A DNA stretch of 41,733 nucleotides from Paenibacillus sp. SYP-B3998 (GTDB lineage: Bacteria; Bacillota; Bacilli; Paenibacillales; NBRC-103111). Shown one piece after another: positions 7,596-15,045 of the stretch (position 1 is the stretch's first letter; every line of letters starts with the position of its first letter). The position numbers were made by a program, and so were the translations under genes. The notes under the pieces were generated by a model. That model saw only the letters and a list, made by a program, of their open reading frames with translations, made no database searches and had not been told where the DNA came from. The DNA lies in contig NZ_JAAIKC010000024.1 of assembly GCF_010820665.1 (NCBI RefSeq), positions 1 to 41,733 of the forward strand, in the 5' to 3' direction.

Positions 7596-8018
7596 CTATA
7601 AATTATCTATACCTTCTTGAAACACATCAATTAAATATTCATCAAAAGACTTATAATGAATTAAAGGTTTTTGACCACTTCTATCACCACAAAACACGTT
7701 TTCTTCTTCATTATCAGTTGACATACACATAAAGTATTCTCCCCCGTCATTTATTACTACCCAGTATTTTTCTAGTCCAAATGCTCGATATCTCTCAGTA
7801 GCTTTTAAAACAGAAGCCCCTTGACTTCCCTCAACCCCTGCTATTTCTACTCCACAAATTCCGCCCGAGCCAAATTTCTTGACAAATTCACGATAACTTT
7901 TTGGGAATTTGAATTCGAGTAACGCTTCAACTCTAGAAATATCTTCCTCAGATACCTCTCCATAGAAATCCTTATTATCTCCATATTCTTCAATCATTTC
8001 GGATATTATTTTGTCCAT
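7596..8018 (-). CDS. SUKH (SMI1/KNR4) family immunity protein
   Basis: 140 residues, AAAGGTG Shine-Dalgarno. Complete SUKH layout: SEEDISRVEALLEFKFPKSYREFVKKFGSGG at the front, GVEIAGVEG, then YWVVINDGGEYFMCMSTD and a closing SFDEYLIDVFQEG helix. SUKH proteins are general immunity proteins against nuclease toxins. It starts 18 bp after the stop of the LHH nuclease module, a typical partner. Confidence 0.85.
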   Translation of the reverse strand: MDKIISEMIEEYGDNKDFYGEVSEEDISRVEALLEFKFPKSYREFVKKFGSGGICGVEIAGVEGSQGASVLKATERYRAFGLEKYWVVINDGGEYFMCMSTDNEEENVFCGDRSGQKPLIHYKSFDEYLIDVFQEGIDNL

Positions 8019-8036
8019 CTAAATCACCTTTCATAA

Positions 8037-8579
8037 TTAATCTTGTGAACGCATTTTCCAGTAATTATTTCTGAAATTGTCGTATTGCTTTCTCAGTTCT
8101 GGGTTATTTCTGAAACTCTGACCATCTTCAATCAAACCATGTAAAGGACCTGAATATTTATCATGTGTTACTTCAGCAATTTCAACCATTCCGCTAGGTT
8201 CTTTTTGTATCAAGTGATGCAACTCGATCTTACTTTCAACACCATCTTTTATAACATATGGAGACTTCCCTTTTGCCATTAGTTGTTGATTTGTCAATCC
8301 ATTCGCTTCAGGGTCTTTTGGTATATAGTTTTTATCTATATCAATTTGATAAACCCTTCTTGATACATCTACATCTTTTCCAGCCACTTTAACCGTCCCT
8401 TTAACTTCTACGGCAGTGTATTTTTCAGGTAACCAATCTAGCTCTATTTCTTGTGAAGAAAGTTTTGTAGACTTTAACTTAGTAAATGGAGAAGTCGCAC
8501 CATCACCCGTCCCCTTATTCCTTTGTACGTTCCTCCTATTCTTTTCGTAAGCATCAAATAGCCCTCGCCTTGATATCAA
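8037..8579 (-). CDS. Orphan toxin module, HNH/Endo VII LHH-type nuclease
   Basis: 180 residues if read from a TTG at 8577-8579. KGTGDGATSPF occurs near residue 22, then a C-terminal nuclease with IELHHLIQKEPSG (the LHH motif), EVTHDKYSGPLHGLIEDGQSF and a basic tail, the pattern of LHH-type HNH/Endonuclease VII toxins. Unlike the other orphans, it keeps Lys (AAG) rather than TAG before Gly-Thr-Gly, so the frame runs through the junction. The preceding 21 residues overlap a 42-bp palindrome and look like filler, not VgrG. No Shine-Dalgarno supports the TTG, so it may still be untranslated. SUKH immunity follows. Confidence 0.7.
   Translation of the reverse strand: MISRRGLFDAYEKNRRNVQRNKGTGDGATSPFTKLKSTKLSSQEIELDWLPEKYTAVEVKGTVKVAGKDVDVSRRVYQIDIDKNYIPKDPEANGLTNQQLMAKGKSPYVIKDGVESKIELHHLIQKEPSGMVEIAEVTHDKYSGPLHGLIEDGQSFRNNPELRKQYDNFRNNYWKMRSQD
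8505..8517 (-). repeat. Cassette junction core at LHH module
   Basis: TAAGGGGACGGGT on the minus strand, encoding Lys-Gly-Thr-Gly in frame with the nuclease. It is identical over 13 bp to the junction inside the long VgrG at 11190-11202, and shares 11 bp with the three silent junctions. Confidence 0.85.
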
Positions 8580-8595
8580 GACGGGGGCTATTTGA
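8554..8595. repeat. 42-bp near-perfect palindrome
   Basis: The sequence is symmetric about 8574/8575 (centre TGATATCA), with arms TCAAATAGCCC and GGGCTATTTGA. Only two of 21 pairs are imperfect, one of them a possible G-U pair. It has no loop and no T run on either side, so it is not a classical terminator, although it lies between the SUFU gene end (8661) and the LHH module. It could act as an RNA barrier hairpin or a recombination scar. Confidence 0.85.
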
Positions 8596-8660
8596 CGATT
8601 ACATTTTTACATCCTCTAATGAATTTACACATGCTACTTCAAAAAATCGAATAACATAAC

Positions 8661-9626
8661 TCATACTACCGAATCTCTTTGAACTGGTGTGTAATTAATA
8701 TATCCTTTTTCAAAAAATAGATCTGCAATTACGTATATGTCATCCTCTTTTTTCACAACGTTGAGTTCTTTAGCTGTAACCCCTATGAATAATAGAAATG
8801 TTCCGTATCCCACTCCCACTGGAAAAAGGTGAGGAAGATCAATAGGTGGTACAATGATAAAACCACTTATATCTGTTCCAGATATTGCTCCTTCTTGATA
8901 TTCTAGATACTGTCCAGGATAAATATGCTTGCCAGTATCATCGACATATTTGACCCAGTTGATTAACTCTCTACATAGAACGGTATCATCAGGTTTTGAA
9001 AATATCATAAGCTCATATCCATATCCTGATGCTGGACCTTCATTAAAAGCTAATAACGACTTTCCTATTCCTGGATTTGTAAAACCTGATGATACAAATA
9101 CGTCATATCCATCATAACCTTTTTCATATTTTAGTACGATTAGATCACTTTTACTGCTACTCCACACAATTTTTGGTTCATTATATCCAAGTAATCCACC
9201 GTAAATTAATTCAATTCTATCCGATACTAGAAACTGCCCATCTTTAGGAGGCATGAAAATCCTATTTATTATTTTTTCTATCTGGGGTAAAATTTGAACC
9301 TTCCCGTTACTTGATGAAATACTCATTTTCGTTATTGGTATACCTTTTTCAGCATACAGCACTAGATCTGATTCATCGATTTCGATTAACAAATCTAGTG
9401 TTTTTTCATCAATTAATTTAACAGTTTGTATGTCAACAATTCCATATTTCGGCGATGTTAAATCTAACATATTAGCGAATTGCAAAGTTTCATTGTTTCC
9501 AGTGAGAGAAACTATATCATAATCATCTTTAAATTTAAATCCGATTAATGATACGTAGCGACATAAATATTCAAAATAAGGTGATTTTTCAAGAACACTC
9601 TCCAATACTTCGTCTCTTGTTTGCAT
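8661..9626 (-). CDS. SUFU-domain protein, candidate immunity protein
   Basis: 321 residues with an AAAGGAG ribosome binding site. The C-terminal half shows the suppressor-of-fused-like layout: YDVFVSSGFTNPGIG, YGYELMIFSKPD, GQYLEYQEGAISGTDISGF, then PPIDLPHLFPVGVGYGTFLLFIGVTAKEL. Bacterial SUFU proteins are a known polymorphic-toxin immunity family. The N-terminal half (1-150) is unassigned. It is the second gene after the long toxic VgrG, 18 bp behind the WG-repeat gene, so it is likely part of that effector's immunity set. Confidence 0.75.
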   Translation of the reverse strand: MQTRDEVLESVLEKSPYFEYLCRYVSLIGFKFKDDYDIVSLTGNNETLQFANMLDLTSPKYGIVDIQTVKLIDEKTLDLLIEIDESDLVLYAEKGIPITKMSISSSNGKVQILPQIEKIINRIFMPPKDGQFLVSDRIELIYGGLLGYNEPKIVWSSSKSDLIVLKYEKGYDGYDVFVSSGFTNPGIGKSLLAFNEGPASGYGYELMIFSKPDDTVLCRELINWVKYVDDTGKHIYPGQYLEYQEGAISGTDISGFIIVPPIDLPHLFPVGVGYGTFLLFIGVTAKELNVVKKEDDIYVIADLFFEKGYINYTPVQRDSVV

Positions 9627-9644
9627 ATTTATCAGACTCCTTTA

Positions 9645-10565
9645 TCACCAAAGGTCAAAACTTTTCGGCTTATATACCCACTGACCTTGTTTATTTACAT
9701 AACCCCATTCGCCGTTATAATTTACACGACCTAGTCCATTTTGAAAATCCGTTGTTGAAGATAGTACATTTTTCACCACATATTTTCCTTGTTTATTGAT
9801 ATATCCACCTCTATCTCGGTTCTCAACAACTGCTAGTCCTTCTTGAAAGGGTCCTACAAATTGGAATTTATTTTTAATAACGACCTCTCCAGAAGTATTT
9901 ATATACCCCCATTTCCCTCCTGTTTTCAATCTAAATCCTGCTAATCCTTCTTTGTACTCTTTTACTTGATAATAAGTAGGTTCGATTACGAATTTACCTG
10001 AGTAATCAATAAATCCATAATACTCTCCATCGAGCGATGCTTCTGCCATACCTTCTGAAAAGCAAAATGCATCTGAAAATTGAGAATCAATTACAATGTT
10101 ACCTTGTTCATTAATAAACCCAACTTTATTTTTTTGTCTGATTAAAGCAAGTCCTTCGGTGAAAGTGTGTAGATAATCCCATTCAGGTTCAATTACGAAT
10201 TTTCCATCTAAATTCATTAATCCCATCTTACCATTTTGCTTTACTACAATCGTTCTATCAGGATTTACTCCGTTTACTCTTTCGAATTGTGGATTAAGAA
10301 CAACCTGACCTTTCATATCGATACAACCATCTAAACCATTTAAAGTAACTCTAGCAAGTCCATATTTGAAAGCACCATAATATTCAGCATTCAATTGAAT
10401 AATCATCTCGTTAGCAAGATTAATATAACCTTTCACATCATCGAAGGTTTGTACATATGCTAATCCTTCATTAAAATCCCTTGCATTTTTATACATTGGT
10501 TCAATTACCATTTCGCCTTGAGCATTTATGTAGCCATATCTATCTGCAACTTTGATTAAATACAT
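9645..10565 (-). CDS. WG-repeat protein, candidate immunity protein
   Basis: 306 residues, GGGAGG Shine-Dalgarno. Built of about a dozen WG_beta_rep units (for example YGYINAQGEMVIEPMYKNA, WGYINTSGEVVIKNKFQFV, WGYVNKQGQWVYKP), giving a beta-propeller-like or extended repeat protein. It has no signal peptide, so it is cytoplasmic. It starts 24 bp after the stop of the toxin-bearing VgrG; WG-repeat proteins are often found next to polymorphic toxins. Which of WG or SUFU is the real antidote cannot be decided from sequence. Confidence 0.75.
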   Translation of the reverse strand: MYLIKVADRYGYINAQGEMVIEPMYKNARDFNEGLAYVQTFDDVKGYINLANEMIIQLNAEYYGAFKYGLARVTLNGLDGCIDMKGQVVLNPQFERVNGVNPDRTIVVKQNGKMGLMNLDGKFVIEPEWDYLHTFTEGLALIRQKNKVGFINEQGNIVIDSQFSDAFCFSEGMAEASLDGEYYGFIDYSGKFVIEPTYYQVKEYKEGLAGFRLKTGGKWGYINTSGEVVIKNKFQFVGPFQEGLAVVENRDRGGYINKQGKYVVKNVLSSTTDFQNGLGRVNYNGEWGYVNKQGQWVYKPKSFDLW

Positions 10566-10589
10566 TACTATTCCACCTCCCGTGAATGA

Positions 10590-13475
10590 TTAGTCAAAAG
10601 GTCCTGTCTCAGTGAACCAGTCATTAGGCCAATCTCTTGCTTTTGTCGAACTAGGATTGTAGGTTACATCTATATTTTTTCCAGGTAATCTGACTCTTAC
10701 ATACCCCGGTGGGTTATCAAGAATATCTGTAATCACCGTTTCACCCTGACATTCATCACCTCTATACTTTTCAAATGCTTTCACTTTAGGATCGTTCACT
10801 GGACGCGTTTGTGGAATAATGTTTAGCGGACTATCTTCAACTGCGTTATCTAGAGACCCTTCATAGACTGACTTTATGTGTCCCTTCTCATGACCTTCAA
10901 CTTTTGGTGCTCGACTATATCCAGATCCTCGTTTCCCTGGTGGCCCCACAGTCCAATTCATGCTAACTGTTTTTCCATATTCGTCCAAATATACAGTCGT
11001 TGTGGGTTTACCATCCGCTCCCAATACATCGATCTTGTATCGGGCTCTTCCTTCTGAAATTTTTTCAATTGCAAATAATCCCTTATCACATCCTTCTTTA
11101 ATTTCTTTGATCATGTCTCTCGATAGATTTCTTCCTTTTAATAACGTGACGAGTTCCTGGAACTCTTCATGAGAAAGCTTTGAAACTTTACCCGTCCCCT
11201 TAACAGCCTTCTCGGCGGCCTCCTTCTCAACCCGCTCCATTTCCTTTATGTAGTTTTTCTGCACAGACGTTTTAGGGAGAGGTTTCGTTTCTATACGATT
11301 TCCCATACTAAATTTAATCCCCTGCGGCGTGGCAAGCGCAGGGGTTACCCGAACACTCGGTCTCCATTGTTGACCTTCGTTCGTTTTCGGAGGCTTAGGA
11401 GGCGAGCCTTTTTCCCCTTTTCCGCTGCCTGTTCTATTCTTATCTGGAGGCAATATTTGCTTCACACCAAATGCTTTTAACAACCATGGCGTCGCAGCCG
11501 CGAATATACCGCCAAACAATGCCCCATTTTTAAAGGCTTCGACCGCTCGACCTCCATCTGGCGTTCGGCCATCCCATACTTCATTCAGTACATAATCCGT
11601 GTAATTCGCCGCACCTCCCGAGAACATCGCAGTTCCTATTCCCTGCACCAGCTGCCTGGTTGTCTGGGCTACAAGCGAACTTGTTACCGCACCTCCGCCT
11701 GGGCCGAATATTGCTCCGCATACGGCTCCGATTAGGGCACCTTTACCCGCGTTTATTAGATACGTCGACAAGCTACTCTGCGTATTATTCGCTTTGTCAG
11801 ACGCCATCGTTCCTGCAATGCCCCCGATTGCTCCGAAAGCCGCTCCCAATAGCGCTGCTCCAATCACGGCTCCTGCTCCGAACGTGGCTACAGACACCGC
11901 AACGACCGCCACCACTACCACAACTACGGCTACAACCGCCACAGCAGCTAACAGCAATTTCCCCCAACCAAATTTGGATTTTTTCTCCGTGGTTTCTTCC
12001 TGTTTGACCTCTGCTTTCGGTGCTTGTCCTACCTGCGGCTCGTCATTATAGACCGTATAAGAAGTCTTTGTCGTCCCTGCCACCCGTACATTTCCACCCA
12101 GAAAGTGATACTCGCCTTCGACAGAGAATCCGCTTAATGCACCCATTTTCTTTGCCATGAGCTGGCTCTGTGCCTGTATCACGATTCGCTTCGGTGTATA
12201 CAGCGAGATTCCCTCTCCTGCATTTAATACTAGCTTTTTATGGCTCGTCATCGTAACGCCAATTGCATCATCAAAACTCAACTTTAACGGCTGCTTGCTT
12301 CCTCCCACAATGTTGATCGCGGTTGGTGCTAGCTCCAGCTCACTTCCGTGTTCAGTTCCAAAATAGCGCTTGCTTGGATCACCCGTCTTGGCATTGCTGC
12401 TTCCGTTCTTACGCACTGCCCCTACAACCATTGCCTTGTCTCCCGTAGCATCAGGGAAGTACAGACTAGCATGCGTACCTACTTGCGGCATACAATACAT
12501 CATATTACCCGTTGGCGGCGAAAACGGAAACCAATGTGCTTTCGATTTCGGCTGTTCACTATCTATATCCAAGTGCAGCCTAACCTTTTCTCCCTTAACC
12601 TCCAGTACCTTTCCTTCCAACGAAATCCCCTTGAGCCGAGAATTCGGGAGAGGCTCCTGCCGAATTCCCTCTAACCGTGACAGTCGGTACGTATATCGAA
12701 GTAAACCACCCTCCATGGCTGCTTTCATGGAGCTCACATACAGCCGTTTATTCCTAAACCCTATCTCATCTCCCAATTCATATTTCAAAGCACTCTCTAT
12801 GTCATAATAAAAAAAATCCGTATCGTGAAATCCTGCCGCGTAGCCCCCTGCCCGGTGAAAGGCAGACAAATTTTTACTCGCTGTGTAGGGCTGATCCTCC
12901 GGGATCGTATGGCTTGTCCCTTGAGGAAGTCCAAAATAAAATCGGGGACTACTTTCCAATATATCACAGACTATCACGGATTGTAATTCACTGGCCAAAC
13001 GCTTGATTAGCTCCCAATCCGTCTCCTTATATTGAAAAGTAGCCCTCTCCACTTTAATTCCAGCGCCCACACTCTCCACTACGTTATAGCTAGGGTACTC
13101 CTTAATAATTTCTTTAAGCAATGCGGAATAGGTCAAGCCACCATTCTGAAAAGAGCGGCTTTTTTCTTCTGCATCCAGCCTGAAGCTGCCGGATAAGCCT
13201 TCCACCTCGATGGTATAGGTTCCCCCGCTGTTCCTTGTCTGGATTCCTGTAACTAAACCCTTGAAAAGGGTGTTCTCCTGCTGCCCGTCAGTCTCATACA
13301 ACTCAATTTCATCCTCACCAGTCGCCACCAGCACCGATTGAAACTGTATGCTGTCGTCCACGATTCCCTTTACATACAGTCGCCCATGGTCATTTAACTG
13401 ACACGACATCCGAATATCCTCAATCGTCTTTATTGGATAAGGCGACCTTATCCTCAGATTATGAAAGCCTGTCAT
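10590..13475 (-). CDS. vgrG: VgrG spike with C-terminal predicted nuclease toxin (evolved VgrG)
   Basis: 961 residues from the ATG at 13473-13475 (a GTG 12 bp upstream is the alternative). Order: gp27/Pvc8-like domain (about 1-290, with FQYKETDWELIKRLASEL), gp5-like OB domain (about 295-375, YCMPQVGTHASLYFPD), beta-helix (385-480), an acidic linker, then strongly hydrophobic Val/Ala/Gly segments (about 510-660), a basic linker and the junction Lys-Gly-Thr-Gly near 762. The last 200 residues form the toxin, with VEGHEKGHIKSVYEG and SPLNIIPQTRPVN, which resembles the His/Asn core of DNA/RNA non-specific endonucleases. Hydrophobic segments would help cross the target membrane. DUF4280 lies upstream; WG and SUFU immunity candidates lie downstream. 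VgrG is certain; nuclease type is moderate. Confidence 0.88.
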   Translation of the reverse strand: MTGFHNLRIRSPYPIKTIEDIRMSCQLNDHGRLYVKGIVDDSIQFQSVLVATGEDEIELYETDGQQENTLFKGLVTGIQTRNSGGTYTIEVEGLSGSFRLDAEEKSRSFQNGGLTYSALLKEIIKEYPSYNVVESVGAGIKVERATFQYKETDWELIKRLASELQSVIVCDILESSPRFYFGLPQGTSHTIPEDQPYTASKNLSAFHRAGGYAAGFHDTDFFYYDIESALKYELGDEIGFRNKRLYVSSMKAAMEGGLLRYTYRLSRLEGIRQEPLPNSRLKGISLEGKVLEVKGEKVRLHLDIDSEQPKSKAHWFPFSPPTGNMMYCMPQVGTHASLYFPDATGDKAMVVGAVRKNGSSNAKTGDPSKRYFGTEHGSELELAPTAINIVGGSKQPLKLSFDDAIGVTMTSHKKLVLNAGEGISLYTPKRIVIQAQSQLMAKKMGALSGFSVEGEYHFLGGNVRVAGTTKTSYTVYNDEPQVGQAPKAEVKQEETTEKKSKFGWGKLLLAAVAVVAVVVVVVAVVAVSVATFGAGAVIGAALLGAAFGAIGGIAGTMASDKANNTQSSLSTYLINAGKGALIGAVCGAIFGPGGGAVTSSLVAQTTRQLVQGIGTAMFSGGAANYTDYVLNEVWDGRTPDGGRAVEAFKNGALFGGIFAAATPWLLKAFGVKQILPPDKNRTGSGKGEKGSPPKPPKTNEGQQWRPSVRVTPALATPQGIKFSMGNRIETKPLPKTSVQKNYIKEMERVEKEAAEKAVKGTGKVSKLSHEEFQELVTLLKGRNLSRDMIKEIKEGCDKGLFAIEKISEGRARYKIDVLGADGKPTTTVYLDEYGKTVSMNWTVGPPGKRGSGYSRAPKVEGHEKGHIKSVYEGSLDNAVEDSPLNIIPQTRPVNDPKVKAFEKYRGDECQGETVITDILDNPPGYVRVRLPGKNIDVTYNPSSTKARDWPNDWFTETGPFD
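11190..11202 (-). repeat. Cassette junction core inside VgrG
   Basis: TAAGGGGACGGGT on the minus strand (Lys-Gly-Thr-Gly in the VgrG frame), at the border of linker and toxin. It shares its 11-bp core with all the downstream toxin modules, which marks the likely tip exchange point. Confidence 0.85.
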
Positions 13476-13498
13476 TCTCCTGCTCACCTCCCCTTGGA

Positions 13499-13894
13499 TT
13501 ATTCACCATTCTGACCGTTATCTTTGAACGTAATGCACCCTCCGTAAGCACATATTAATTGCGAGTCCGTGATCAGTGCGCCCTTTTCTTCCACTCTCGC
13601 ATCCGATTTGGTCAATTCCCATTGACCATAAAATTTCGGGCAACATCGTTTCCCCGATTCTGGTTGCCCCTGTTCACCAATCAAATAGATTGTCTCGTTA
13701 TTGGGATTGCTCCCGCTCTTGCAGGTGCCAAAGAAAGGAATGTTATCCACGGAGCTGCAGTCCGCTTGATTCATCATCGGTTGGCCATTCACATACACGC
13801 CATGACTTAACGGTAAATTAATCTTTCGGTGATGGCTTCCACTTGTGCACCACATGGATGCCCCTCTTACAATATAACTGGATTCTTCCCCCAT
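13499..13894 (-). CDS. DUF4280 PAAR-like spike tip protein
   Basis: 131 residues, GGGAGGG Shine-Dalgarno. Begins SSYIVRGASMWCTSGSHHRKINLPLSHGVYVNGQPMMNQADC, with further Cys at GTCKSG, RCCPKFYG and ICAYGGCITF; this is the DUF4280 family, a Cys-rich PAAR-like protein. PAAR proteins cap the VgrG trimer with a metal-stabilised cone. It sits 11 bp upstream of the toxin-bearing VgrG stop/start region, as expected for a tip partner. Confidence 0.82.
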   Translation of the reverse strand: MGEESSYIVRGASMWCTSGSHHRKINLPLSHGVYVNGQPMMNQADCSSVDNIPFFGTCKSGSNPNNETIYLIGEQGQPESGKRCCPKFYGQWELTKSDARVEEKGALITDSQLICAYGGCITFKDNGQNGE

Positions 13895-13910
13895 CCTTTT
13901 ACCCTCCCGT

Positions 13911-14435
13911 TCATTCCACAGGTATCCGCACCAGTCGTATGCCTGCTAAATTTCGCCTTATCATGCTTTCCGCAACATCAAGACGTACCACGATCAACGG
14001 TTTTTCACTTTCTTTTATACGAAAAATCTTGTTTCCTTTTATTTTGTCTGCTTGCAAGATCGACTTTTTGAGTACACTTCTGTTTGTATTCCACTCACTG
14101 CTTAGACTTAACGCATCGATTTCCCTAAAAATCGGAAGCACATAATTCACCTGGCGTTGCTGCTTTAGATCGATTAACGAAATTCGTTTGAACAATGTCT
14201 CCGGTTCGTACAGTTCCACGACCTTTTGCATGTTCTCGGATAGAAGGAACAATTGTCCATCCAGAATATCCAGAAACCGACTCTCTGCGTCCGCCTCCAC
14301 TTGCAAAACAACCGTACTCGCAATGTGATGAGCATTCAGCAGGTTAAGCTGTCTGCTATCGATGTGTTCCTTCACGTTCAAAAGATGTGGGGTATTCGTA
14401 TATCGCTCGTCTTGCTTTAAGATAAAATAGTCCAT
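13911..14435 (-). CDS. Unknown cluster protein (possible Imm11/DUF1629-like)
   Basis: About 174 residues from MDYFILKQD (ATG at 14433-14435, one base after the preceding stop). Longer in-frame starts at 14444 and 14462 overlap the previous gene, and the GGAG spacing does not settle the choice. Soluble, no membrane segment. The layout (FLDILDGQLFLLSENM, ETLFKRISLIDLKQQRQVNYVLPIF, then IKESEKPLIVVRLDVAESMIRR) faintly recalls the DUF1629/Imm11 fold. Its position between VgrG2 and the DUF4280 tip suggests a role in effector loading or immunity. Function not established. Confidence 0.5.
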   Translation of the reverse strand: MDYFILKQDERYTNTPHLLNVKEHIDSRQLNLLNAHHIASTVVLQVEADAESRFLDILDGQLFLLSENMQKVVELYEPETLFKRISLIDLKQQRQVNYVLPIFREIDALSLSSEWNTNRSVLKKSILQADKIKGNKIFRIKESEKPLIVVRLDVAESMIRRNLAGIRLVRIPVE

Positions 14436-14436
14436 G

Positions 14437-15045
14437 CTATGCATCCGCTCCACTTTCTCCATAGAGAATTTCGCTTCGATCTTTGTATTCTCCGGAAAAG
14501 ATACATAAATTGGGGTGCTTACTCATTTCTTGATAAGCATGACTTTGGATAAGCTCCCCCACCCTGCTTCTCATAAAAGCTAAAGCGAGCATATGGTAGA
14601 GCTCCGCCTCTTCCAGAAGCATCTGTTCGATATCCATCGAGGTGACCTTTCTCGCATAGTCTGTTTTCTGGGTTTCCAACGCTGCCCTGCGGTCGAAAAG
14701 CGGATGGAAGATAAAATCGGCTTCCCACAGGGAAAAGCATTCCTCTTGATCCAAAAACCAGTTGTTGTCATACACATCGATCCGATAGCATGCTGTATTC
14801 TCCATAAAGCTTGTCCGCAATAAGGATATATATATATATTGTGTATGTCCCTTCAGCCCTTGCTCCTGCAGCTCGCTCGCTAGTCTGCAGGCGTTGTCGA
14901 ATGCCAAAATGAACGAACTGTCTATCTGCTCTTTTTGCTGCTTGTAGGTTTCATCGATCAGCAGAATATCGTTCTGCCACCGCCCCGATACATAGCTGTC
15001 AAAAAAATCTTGGAGAGCCGCTTGTTTATCCATCATCGGACTCAT
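14437..15045 (-). CDS. Unknown cluster protein, VgrG-coupled
   Basis: 202 residues. Its ATG overlaps the VgrG2 stop (ATGA), so it is translationally coupled to that gene. Predicted soluble and mostly helical; features are a FYxx-like Trp/Cys-rich middle (NNWFLDQEECFSLWEADFIFHPLF) and an alpha-helical end. I do not recognise a family. Tight coupling to a spike gene suggests a spike adaptor or chaperone, by position only. Confidence 0.5.
   Translation of the reverse strand: MSPMMDKQAALQDFFDSYVSGRWQNDILLIDETYKQQKEQIDSSFILAFDNACRLASELQEQGLKGHTQYIYISLLRTSFMENTACYRIDVYDNNWFLDQEECFSLWEADFIFHPLFDRRAALETQKTDYARKVTSMDIEQMLLEEAELYHMLALAFMRSRVGELIQSHAYQEMSKHPNLCIFSGEYKDRSEILYGESGADA

Noticed and set aside
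3863..11202. Junction repeats as a CRISPR array or integron attachment sites
   Set aside because: Spacing is gene-sized and irregular, the repeats lie inside coding frames, and there is no integrase or cas gene in the window.
11660..12051. Plus-strand open frames opposite the VgrG hydrophobic segment (and likewise 60-293, 2501-2734)
   Set aside because: They are low-complexity Ala/Thr/Pro shadows of the GC-rich hydrophobic codons on the minus strand, without ribosome binding sites.
14519..14777. Short alternative frames inside the 14437-15045 gene
   Set aside because: Overlapping shadows of a longer frame that is coupled to VgrG2 by an ATGA overlap.
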